In this document: one piece after another, positions 24,409-34,770 of the stretch
Layout of the letters: the number at the start of each line of letters is the position of its first letter
Numbering within the stretch: position 1 is the stretch's first letter
Assembly: GCF_034702125.1 (NCBI RefSeq)
Contig: NC_085869.1
Span: forward strand, 53,573,714-53,637,713
DNA length: 64,000 nucleotides
Direction: 5' to 3'
From: Engraulis encrasicolus
Taxonomy: Eukaryota > Chordata > Actinopteri > Clupeiformes > Engraulidae
Notes under the pieces: model-generated
Seen by the model: the letters and a program-made list of their open reading frames with translations, nothing else
Told to the model about the DNA's origin: nothing
Database searches by the model: none
Translations under genes and position numbers: made by a program

Positions 24409-27400
24409 CTAGTTAGTTGAGCCGACAGCAGGAGAGCCTAAAAGGAGAGACAAGAGCCATCAGCACAAAAGTTAATCTATTTTCAAGGCATAAACATTTT
24501 CAATCCTTCAAGGTGAGAATGAATAAAACCCAAAGTCACTGCACACATTAACCTGTTAACATTTGGACAGTGGTACCATTAAGGAAATCTCATTCAACAA
24601 CATGAAAGACTGTTACCTTTAGTCCCTGGGGTGATGTTTTTTGTAGACACAGACTCATTTGAGTTACCTGTAATATGACATGCAAAAAAGTATTTCCAGT
24701 TAGAATAAACCAAACAGACCGTTAGGACATGCCAGCAACTTCCTCCCATCATTAACCACTATACACTAGCGGACATTCTGCCAAGTGACTTGCCGCTACA
24801 GAAGTTATTCCCTGGAGCAATATGAGGTTGGACATCCCGCTGAAGTGCAGTTCAGCCATGGATGAAGTATAGGGCAACATTGTTCCTGCTGCAATGGAAA
24901 GAATTCAAATAGCACCTTCCTAACAATTACACCATAAATGATTGTGTGAGTAAGGTTTGCCAAACAGCTTGCTCCCCACCTTCCTCAGCAGACTGGCCGG
25001 CGGAATCCTCTGCAGACTGGCCGGCGGAATCCTCTGCAGACTGGCCGGCGGAATCCTCTGCAGACTGGCCGGCGGAATCCTCTGCAGACTGGCCGGCGGA
25101 ATCCTCAGCAGACTGGCCGGCGGAATCCTCATTACCGTCTCCATGGCTATCAGTTTCATCTTCACCTGGGTTATGCAAGACAAGCATTACAGTTGTAACA
25201 ATTTACAAGTACCATCCATGGTGATCTTATTTTTGGGGGAATTTTGTGGCTGCCACATGTGTAAGGAAGGCTGATTATGAACATCTTGCTTCCCACCTTC
25301 CTCAGAAGACTGGCCATCAGAATCCTCATCGCTGTCTCCTTGGCCATCTTCAGCTTGGCTGCCGTCATCACCTTCACCTGGGTTATGCAAGACAAGCCAC
25401 CCAAAGCAATACAGACAGTTGTGGCATATTATGAGTACCATCCATGGTGGTCTTATTTTTGGGGGAACTTGTAGCTGCTACATCTGTGTGTAAGGAAGGC
25501 TGATCATGAACATCTTGCTCCATACCTTCCTCAGCAGACTGGCCCGCGGAATCCTCATCGCTGTGTCCTTGGCCATCTTCAGCTTGGCTGCTGTTCTCAC
25601 CTGCACCTGGGTTATGCAAGACATACAGAAGCATTCCAGACAGTTGTGGTATTAGCCTGATTGAAAGTCGATAATAATGTCTTCACTAGGTCTGACCTAG
25701 AGCAGGGGTTCCCAGACTTTATCCTGACACAGCCCCCTTTGAACCAGTACATTCCAGCCAAGGCCCCCCTAACATGGGCCGTGCCACACCATTTTTTTGT
25801 GCATCACCTACCGCAACCATAGTCTAGGTCTGTTAGTCAGTGCCCCACTGGGATATACAAAATAATGGTAATAGTAATGTTGAGATGCAATGGATTATTA
25901 TAATGCTGCTGAGATCATCTTGTTTTTGGTTTACGTTAGCGAGTCGATTAATTAAATAATTCACTTTGTTTTGCTATAGTTTCCCTGCCAAACAGTCACA
26001 TCCCCCCCCTGACACCCCCTCGCGGCCCCCCAGCCCCCACTTTGAAAACCACTGACCTAGAGCATAACAATTCACATTTTTCAAACGGCATGGTTGACAC
26101 ACCTCCATTTGTTGGCTACCGATTGCATCCAGAAAACATCAAACATTTCAGTCCCAAAAGAATGTCTCCATTTAAACCACGCCACTGCTTTGAACACGCC
26201 TCTACCCAGGGCCGTTGGAGCTGCTCAAAGTTGTTTGCTTGTCGACAAATTGGGTGGAGTACCCGATTTCTCCGGAGGTCAGAAAGTGCTTGCATTCCCC
26301 AACTACTAGCAACGCTGAAGGTGTTGTCACTAGGAGGGCTGGCTATTGTGGCATATTAACCTACGAGTAAGCCTAACATCCATGATGATGTTGGGGGAAC
26401 TTTTTGTGGCTGCCACATCTGTGTAAGGAAGGCTGATCATGAACATCTTATTCCATACTGTACCTTCCTGAGAAGACTGGCTGTCAGAATCCTCATCGCC
26501 GTCTCCTTGGCCATCTTCAGCTTGGCTGTCAGAGGAATCTTCACCTAGGTTATACAAGACAAGCATTACAGACAGTTGTGGCATATTACAAGTACCTAGT
26601 GGTGTGGATCGGCACTGCCCTCACGATCCGATTACGATTCGGGAGGTAGTAGATCCAATCCGATTCGATTCAATTCTACAATGCATTGCAATGCATTACA
26701 TTTCTACTGAACGCAAAGCAAATGTTCAGCCATGATGAGGAAATACAAGTAGTCAGATACTGAGCAACAATTTATTGGCTGTTTTCTGTATCAGTCTTGC
26801 AATGTTTTGGAGTGCTTTTATTTAATTTAACATTCATTTGCTCCCGAAATATCCATGGAAGTAATTGAAACTTAAAAAATTTGCCGGATTGATTCTGGAA
26901 CTTGCCGGATCTGGATCTGGATCGTCCATGCCCCGGATCGATTCGGATCGCCGAATCGATCATTGTTGACACCACTACAAGTACCATCCATGATGGGTCT
27001 TATTTTTGGGGGAACTTTTTGTGGCTGCCACATCTGCATGTAAGGAAGGCTGATAATGAACATCTTGCTCCATACCCTCCTCAGAGGAATTGCCATTAGA
27101 ATCCTCATCATCACCTAGGCCAGTGTTTCCCAACCAGGGGTATGTGATCACACCTCAGGGGGTACGTGGAAAATGTGATAATATATTGACTAGTCACATT
27201 GGGATGGAGCAACAGAACATGAGTGAGGGCGAGGGGGTACATGTCATATGGCAAAATGGCTTAGGGGGTACCCAGGACAAAAAAGGTTGGAAAACACTGA
27301 CCTAGGCCATCATCTCCCGCAGCCTGGCTACTATCGCCATTATCTTGGCTACTGTGGTCATCACCTTGGCCATCATCCTCGTCCGCATCAGAGTTATGCT

Positions 27401-29685
27401 CTGCAGCAAGAGCAAGAACATGGCTTACAAAAACAGCACATCTTTGGGCAATAAGACACTCAATCATTCACTGAGTGTAGACATCATTTGTAGAATCCCA
27501 TTTTAGTCAGCTGTGGTTTACAATTGGCCTGAAGTAGTAAGGAGGCCTGAGTATTTGTGGCTTGATCAGTAGCCACATCATGCCCATTCAGCTTTAATTA
27601 GTTCAGTGAAAATTTTGAGAAACAACCAATTACATTTGGCATGTTAAGTGAATCCTCCTCAATTTGTTCACCTGTAAGAACACCGTAGTTTTTTTGTCTG
27701 TGATAAGCGCTATACAAATACATTTTACTACCAACACAGGAACCCACTTCAAAATAATTGTTAAAATGAGTTTCTGTACCTGTAGGTTCTGGTGTGGTTT
27801 CATCCAAGGGTGGGTGTGCTGTGGTGGGAGCCACATCATCTTCACTCAGTTGATCTGGCAAACAATAAGTCAAAGGATTTTAATGGAATTAAATCAAGAA
27901 GTCTTGCAATCTCGATAATGCCAAACCTCCAGTATAGCAGAGGTAGTCCTACTACTCAAAAGAGCAAGGGTATAGCTTACAACAAACTTTCATTGGCCAA
28001 CAATGTGACCAATATGTTGAAAGTTTACAGACATACCCTTTTGTTGATCCTGTCCTTTGCCTGGAGAAACCTCTTTAACTGGAAAAGTGGAAACTGGCAA
28101 AATAAATGGGGAGATAAACGCACAGTCTGCATGCACAATTTCTACATCCAGTCCACTAGATTTAGAACAATGTCAAGAATCCAGATGCCGGAACTTCACT
28201 ACTCAAGAGTCCTAAAAATTGAATAGTTGCTTTTTAAGTGACTCATGATGCTGACGGCAACGAATGATCAAGTTAAGAGTTCAGATGCAAAGCAAAACCC
28301 CCTAACTCCATTTCTGAAGACCTGCACTTCAACAACCGGGTTCTCTAAAAATGTAGGATTGGTTTACATTCATGTACTTGATAATACATATAAATAGATA
28401 TTAGCCTACATAAAAAATAAAAAAATATGCAATTTTGATAGTTTTGTATTAAATAAAAATGAATTATGATTAATTTCTGAAAGGGCACTTAGGGGGTTTT
28501 GCATCTGAACTCTTCAAGTGTAGACATTAAAGGGGAGAATAATATTATATCTGCTAAAAGTCAACTGTAATTGCCAGAATTGACCAGAAGTGGTCTACAC
28601 CAGAGTATTCGGTACTTAAGCAGTAATCCAAACTTTGAGTCAGCATCACAAAATAGCCCAGTTAAATAATTACATGGGAAACAATTACCCTGAATTGTCC
28701 TCAATGTTTCACCTACTGTAACAAAGACCTACATGGAGAAAAAAAAAGGTGCCCACTCCACAACCCAGTACTGTACCTTTGGGCTGCTGTGGTGTGGGTG
28801 TGGTGTGGATCTGTTGATCTACCAAGTAAAAAGGTCAGAGGATATTAATGCAATGAACATCAGAAGTCCTTAATGCCAATCCTCCAGCACATCACATTGA
28901 CTACTCAAAAAAAGGATATGGCTTTGAGAAACAATGTCTTCAAAATACAGCAATCATACCCTTTTGTTGATCCTTGCCTTTGCCTGGAGAAACCCCTTTA
29001 ACTGGAGAGGTGGAAACTGACAACAGAAACAGGAAGGTTACACAAAGCATGCACACCAAGTTGAGGGAACTATTTCAAAACCAGTCTAATGTAGTAAGCA
29101 TAATTGCAAAAACCAATACAGAACATTTTTTTTAAATGCCATGCTCAGGTGTCCCTTAAATAGTGTCCCTCATTGGTTACTGTGGGCTGCTGTTCTTTAG
29201 CAATACGTGTCCCAGGTGAGACTTGTTAAGTTAAAGGAGGATGTGATTAAAACAGATCCAAGGTTTCCCCACATCATGAAATGAACACTGCAATGCATAT
29301 GGATACACATGCATATACACATTTTTTAGTTAGTTTTACATCACCCTACCTGGAAAACAACACTTGTAATGGAATGGAGTGAAATATGAACACTTAGTTA
29401 TGCCGATCCTCCAACTTTTGAATGTGTGCCAAAGAAAGGTAGGGGACTTTAAAGTAAAATGAGTAACCCTTTTGGTAACCGTTTCCTCTGGTTGGAGACA
29501 GGACTCCACTTAACTACAGAACTGAAAGCTGGAGCAGAAGCAGAGAGGTTACACAAAACTAATCATGCGTGCCCATTTTCTACAGTATATCTAGCAATGA
29601 GAAATAAAAAAATGTTCAACTACTCACCATCACAGACTAAATCATTAAGCAGCACGACCAGCACAACCAGAACTGGGAATCTCAT
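24409..29685 (-). CDS. Array gene D: secreted acidic repeat protein, longest copy (311 aa model)
   Basis: Exons: 29628-29685, 28960-29016, 28777-28818, 28037-28093, 27780-27854, 27302-27400, 27076-27114, 26464-26544, 25526-25606, 25297-25377, 24980-25165, 24617-24667, 24409-24437. These total 936 nt, all introns phase 1, with no internal stop. The architecture is that of B and C, but the minisatellite exon has six DSAGQSAE units. The same 179-bp MITE splits the sixth block, here with a perfect target-site duplication, and the downstream half carries one additional codon (Gly). A further hAT-type element lies in the next intron. Near identity to B and C in introns as well as exons indicates recent duplication or gene conversion. 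Product function is not recognised. Confidence 0.72.
24984..25127 (-). repeat. 24-bp coding minisatellite, 6 copies (gene D)
   Basis: Six in-frame units encode DSAGQSAE. Inner units differ from outer ones by a single silent base (TCTGC versus TCAGC on the plus strand), which shows the expansion came from amplification of one unit type. Confidence 0.9.
25703..26054. mobile_element. hAT-type MITE in gene D intron, shared with gene C
   Basis: Same ends and the same ACCTAGAG duplication as 16511-16853, so the insertion predates the C/D split. Confidence 0.85.
26597..26977. mobile_element. hAT-type element, 381 bp, private to gene D
   Basis: The ends TAGTGGTGT and ACACCACTA are flanked by a perfect 8-bp duplication CAAGTACC (26589-26596, 26978-26985). 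Genes B and C have the empty site. Confidence 0.85.
27121..27299. mobile_element. hAT-type MITE, 179 bp, inside a coding exon of gene D
   Basis: Same element as 17543-17721, here flanked by the perfect duplication ACCTAGGC at 27113-27120 and 27300-27307. Confidence 0.9.
29145..29290 (-). promoter_or_regulatory. Fossil promoter-like block inside gene D intron 1
   Basis: Counterpart of 11147-11290, with TATTTAA at 29156-29162. Confidence 0.5.
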
Positions 29686-29739
29686 GATGCCGACTACAGT
29701 GAAAGATACCAACAAGAGTCTGGATGGAAGATAACCTGT

Positions 29740-29890
29740 ATACCACCAACACTCTGGAGTCCTTTAAATAGTGTCCCACACTCAGCACTGTGGCCTGCTG
29801 CTCGTTAGCAATGGGTGTGTCCCAGGTGAGACTCATTAAGTAAAACAAAGATTGTGATTGGATAGAGTCAAGGTTTCCCTACATAAGTCC
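29740..29890 (-). promoter_or_regulatory. Promoter of array gene D
   Basis: TATTTAAA box at 29763-29770, about 80 bases before the ATG at 29685. Confidence 0.55.
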
Positions 29891-30398
29891 TGTATCAGCA
29901 GGCCTACCAAGTTTGCTACATTATATTGCTTGGACTATTTAAATGTCATAGATACATACACCTGTTGGTGATGGGGTTAGTGGCTCTTTGACAAGATCCA
30001 GATCTAAGTAGCAGGTTCTTTGCAAAGACCTCCTCAAAAGACGGGCTCATTTGGGTGTTTTTGAATATTTATTCAGTGTTTAAGCGTTGTGTTTAGCATT
30101 TAAGAGGTCACTTCTGGCTCATTTTAGTCCAAATGACGACTGACTGTCCTCCTGTTTCTTAGACCTTCCCTGGCACTCTCAGATTTACCGAGTACTTGAG
30201 CTTATTTTAATTGGTGTACTCACATTGGTGTACTCACATGAAGGTCACATGCTCAAAACAAACAAAAAAGGAAAGAGTTGATTCCCATCTATGACTCTAC
30301 TCTTATTATTGACCCCTTATTGGCTTTCACTAAGAGTCGCTCAAAATAATTGGTTCTCTTAAAAACGTCACAGCACTAGTGAGGATGCTGTCATATGC

Positions 30399-30751
30399 CA
30401 GAGCCGTCTAATAAGAGTTGCGCAAACCGGGGACCAGGAAGTCGGTTGGTGATGTGATTCGCGTAGATTAAAATATTTCTTAACAGTAAACTTCTGTTCG
30501 TTGGAAACAAACACAGAACCATCACATACCAAACAAAGATTAAGCACAAACAAATTACATTATCTTTACCACATTTTCTGTGTTCTAAGGCCACCTCCTA
30601 GAACTAAGTAACTACTTCTAATAGAAACTAAAGTCAATGGGGATTTCCATGTTAACGCTCCGTGAGGCTCCATGAGAGCCGCCATTGCTGTGGAAAGATT
30701 GGACTACAGAGGTCTATGGGAGTGACCTAACTCTGTTATTAGATGGCTCTG
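30399..30751. mobile_element. hAT-type MITE, 353 bp, in the spacer between D and E
   Basis: The ends CAGAGCCGTCTAATAA and TTATTAGATGGCTCTG are flanked by TCATATGC and TCTTATGC, an 8-bp duplication with one mismatch. Confidence 0.75.
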
Positions 30752-30800
30752 TCTTATGCCACTGAACACCATTGATCTCAGAATACTGGATCACACATCC

Positions 30801-32680
30801 CAGAGCCATACAGAGGGGAGAGTTACGCTATTGGAGGACCAGGAATTAAATTGCAGCCCCGCCTTTCAACGAGATACTCATGAACGGTGTGACGTTTTCC
30901 ATGTGCGTTACGCCCATTTGTGGGGGAAAACAACCCATGCAAGTCAATTGGTGATGTTGGGGTTTAATAAACGAAAGATACGGACCTGTAGACTAGCGTT
31001 GTTTTTCGTAACATGCCGAAAACGTGTTGCGTTGCCGGCTGTTCAAATAATATAGCCAAACAGCCGTTGCTGAAGCATGGAATGTGTTCATTTAGGCTAG
31101 CCGATGTAGCATGTAAGTCAATGAGACATTCGGTTTGTTTTCACCCATAAAGGGGCGTAACGCAAATTTAAGAGCAAAGTACCCGGATGGTCGTTCATGA
31201 GTATAAGGCCGTGCCTAAAGCGGCTGTCTTTCCATAGACTCAACATAGAACCACCACATTAACAGCCAAAAATAAGGACTAACGAACTATACGTAAGGGT
31301 TAACGTTCGGCGAGAAGGTCGCTACCGTGGAATAGCAGCACGACAGAGAGAATCTTTAGACCCCGACGCGGAGCGGAGGGGTCTTGTTCTCTCTGAAGTG
31401 CTGNNNNNNNNNNNNNNNNNNNNNNNNNNNNNNNNNNNNNNNNNNNNNNNNNNNNNNNNNNNNNNNNNNNNNNNNNNNNNNNNNNNNNNNNNNNNNNNNN
31501 ATGGTTGTGGAACACCGCTAGGCAACAGCTAGGTAGGCTAGCCAGGACAACAGGTGTTGTCTATCACAGCAGCTGATTAGAGTGACAAAAGACCGGACCC
31601 CCTGCGGAGTGATATGAAACATTCGCTTTAGCCACTGACTTGTATACAAGACAGTGGCTTTAGCAGTGAACGTCTTGTTGCCATTGACAGCGGTAGCCAG
31701 GACAACGGGTGCTGTCTATCACAGCAGCTGATTAGAGTCTTGTTGAAAAGTCGCTTTAGCAGTGAAAAGTCTTGTTGTCATTGACAGCGGTCTGTTATAG
31801 ACCAACCCGTCCGTTATCGAAAAATAACAGACGTCCGAACGTTGGGGAGCCCCGTTGAAATGAATGGAGCATTCGACAGATGACGTCACAACCATATAAT
31901 AAGTAAGGGTTAACGTTCGGCGAGAAGGTCGCTACCGTGGAATAGCAGCACGACAGAGAGAATCTTTAGACCCCGACGCGGAGCGGAGGGGTCTTGTTCT
32001 CTCTGAAGTGCTGCTATTCCACAAAGCGACCGACTCGCCGAAAGTTAACCCGCTTATTATATGGATATACTTAAATGATTCACACATGGCGGGGACATTT
32101 CTTTAGGCCTATTTAATGTTAAGATTGTTGCTGCGCAAAACAAAACAGTGCCGTTGTGGAACACCGCTAGGCAACAGCTAGGTAGCCAGGACAACAGGTG
32201 TTGTCTATCACAGCAGCTGATTAGAGTCTTGTTGAAAAGTCGCTTTAGCAGTGGAAAGTCTTGTTGCCATTGACAGCGGTCTGTTATAGACCAACCCGTC
32301 CGTTATCGAAAAATAACAGACGTACGAACGTTGGGGAGCCCCGTTGAAATGAATGGAGCATTCGACCGATGACGTCACACCATATAATAATGCGGGGTAA
32401 TCACCACAAATATGTAAACTATCAACTGTCTCGGTGGTGATAATCACAACAGTTTTACCATCTGTGATGTTTATCTGAAGTTATTAATACGAACAGCAAG
32501 TCTTGTCATATTCCCTGCATTGCATCGCATTGCATTTGCTGTGTGCTACGCCCACTACTAGGCACTAACATTCGCAACGCTGAGCAGTACTGAGAAGCTA
32601 AAACAGCTAATTTTGCTAATGAGGAAGTCGGCCTTAGCACACAGCGGAGATTGCCCGACACTCCCCTCTGTATGGCTCTG
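30801..32680. mobile_element. hAT-type element of about 1.88 kb containing an assembly gap
   Basis: The ends CAGAGCCATACAGAGGGGAG and CTCCCCTCTGTATGGCTCTG are inverted and flanked by a perfect 8-bp duplication ACACATCC (30793-30800, 32681-32688). Inside is a palindromic block whose sequence near 31294-31403 recurs at 31907-32013 and continues into an inverted arm to about 32062, so a second foldback element is probably nested within. No transposase frame is visible. Confidence 0.75.
31404..31500. other. Assembly gap (97 N)
   Basis: A run of N interrupts the palindromic block. The gap stops at the centre of a hairpin whose intact copy is at 31907-32062, so the gap probably reflects a hard-to-assemble repeat. 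Confidence 1.
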
Positions 32681-32689
32681 ACACATCCC

Positions 32690-34200
32690 ATTTGGTGAAA
32701 GTGTAGACCCGGAAATGAAATGCAGTTGTAGTATTTGCCAGGGTTCTTTCATTTTATCCTTAAAAGTTGATACGGCTTCCTTGCACATCACATAATGTGC
32801 ACAGAGTGGTAGGCTTACAGATCCAGGTCAAAACATTAGAATATTGTGAGAAGTTGTTTTATTTGCATACTCGCATCAATGTTAAACTTTCATGAATTGT
32901 AGTCATTGTTCACATAGAGGTATTCTTTTGTCCTTACAGCTCAACAAAACCATGAATTCACAAAATTTGAATATTACATAGTTTTCTTCAAAAAAAAAAA
33001 AGAAAAAAAGTTCAGGTCACATGAAATTTGGTACTTCCTAGATGACATGAATGTTCAATACATGCCCCGTTTTGTTGCTTTGGTGGTATGGGCATTCTAA
33101 CTCACCATAAAACAAACCTAATTTTCAATGGGGTTTTATTTCTGGTGAGTTAAAATGTCCATACCACCAAAGCAACAAAATGTGGCATGGAAATCTAGAG
33201 TAAAATGAAAAAGGGAAGTGTGGGTCACCAGATCGTTAAAATGTCCATACCACCACAGCAACAAAATGTGGCATGGAAATCTAGAGTAAAATGAAAAAGG
33301 GAAGTGTGGGTCACCAGATCGAAAAACAGCTGGCAGCAGCGAATCAAGGATTTCTGGCCTCCCATAACTCCCATGCAATGCCCCAGTCATTGACTTCTTA
33401 TGTTTAAACACGACAGTGATTGTCCAGAGATTCCAAACCAAGTCTTGACATGTCAATTAGCAAGTAAAGGATCGTGATCTGTGAAAACCCTTTTGAACAG
33501 TTCAAATTATTCTAAATTTTGTGAACTTCAAGTCATGGTTTTGTTGAGCTGGGAGGCCAAAATGTAATAAGCAAATGATTGGAATTGTTCAAAATGTGGG
33601 CTATTAACCTATAATCCATGACAGTTTGACTGATGGAATGGAATCAACTTCAAGATGTAATTTGTCCTGGAGCTGTAAGTTACCATGATATTTCCCTTTT
33701 TACCTCCGCCTAGGACTTTCTGTAGCGTTGGTTTGTTCGCTCATGAGCATAGGCCTAATTGAAAGTTAATGTATAAAGTTGAAATTTTGGAGTTGTTGGA
33801 AATGGCAAAGAGACAAACTGATTAAATATTGGTGGTGACCTGGTGCCAGGAATTTTAAAAAAATTCACAAGGGTGAAGGACATTCCAGCTTCGAACTCCA
33901 AAAGGCAGGAAAAAAAAAAGTTACACCATTTTGTTCAAGTTTACAACCCATAGAGACAGGCCATTTAGATAGCCTCGCTGGATTATTATTTGCATGTTTG
34001 CGGCAGAATTATGCATCATCAATTCAGAGACCGGACCCAACTAGACTGAGACCGTGTTAGTGTTGTGAAATGCCAGACAAACTAATATCTAACCTGGAAA
34101 AACCATTAAACTGAGGGTACCAGAGGACCTTAACTACACCAGAGATAGCTAGCCATTAGATTTAGCATACACACCAAGTCTGGAGACAAAGAGCAAGAAT
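32690..34200. other. Array spacer downstream of gene E
   Basis: Common spacer with a local tandem duplication of about 90 bases (near 33150-33235 repeated at 33236-33320). No independent gene. Confidence 0.5.
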
Positions 34201-34208
34201 TTTTCTTC

Positions 34209-34302
34209 TTTATTTCTTGTCCAAAAGGTCATACATTAAACAAAGTCAAGAAGCAACAATGGGACGAATCAGTCTAGTTAGTTGAGCTCAGAGCAGAAGA
34301 TC
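34209..34302 (-). pseudogene. Terminal exon and poly(A) signal downstream of gene E, probably unused
   Basis: A CAG acceptor at 34303 is followed by (G)SSALSSTN and a stop at 34274-34276, then AATAAA at 34209-34214. The exon that should precede it (about 34500-34555) is out of phase with the rest of gene E, so this end looks disconnected in frame, though it may still supply the poly(A) site. Confidence 0.45.
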
Positions 34303-34770
34303 CTGAAAGAAAGAGGTAAGAGCCATCAGCACAAATGTTAATTTTTAAGGCATAAAACATTTTAAATCCTTCAAGGTCAGAATTAATAAAACCCAGTTAC
34401 TACACACAAGCTTTGCACCACATTACCCTGTTTACATTTGGACAGTGGTACCATTAAGAGAAGCTAATCGAACATCATGAAAGCCTGTTACCTTTAGTCC
34501 CTGGTGTGGATGGATCGTTTTTGTTGCGAACGCCACACCCTCACGTGTGTTTCCTGTAATATGATGTGCAAATAAGTATTTGGAGTTAGAATAAACCGGG
34601 CACACAGTTCTGAGATTACCAGCAACTTCCTCCGGTCATCACTCCCAATATACTCAGTTGATATTCTGCTAAGTGATTTGCAGCTACAGAACGCATTCCC
34701 TGGAGAAATATGAGGTTGGTCATCCTCATCCTGCTGAAGTGTAGTTCAGCACTGTAGGGCCAAATTGCTC

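Noticed and set aside
31300..31525. Open frames crossing the N gap
   Set aside because: They contain unknown residues and lie within a non-coding palindromic transposon.
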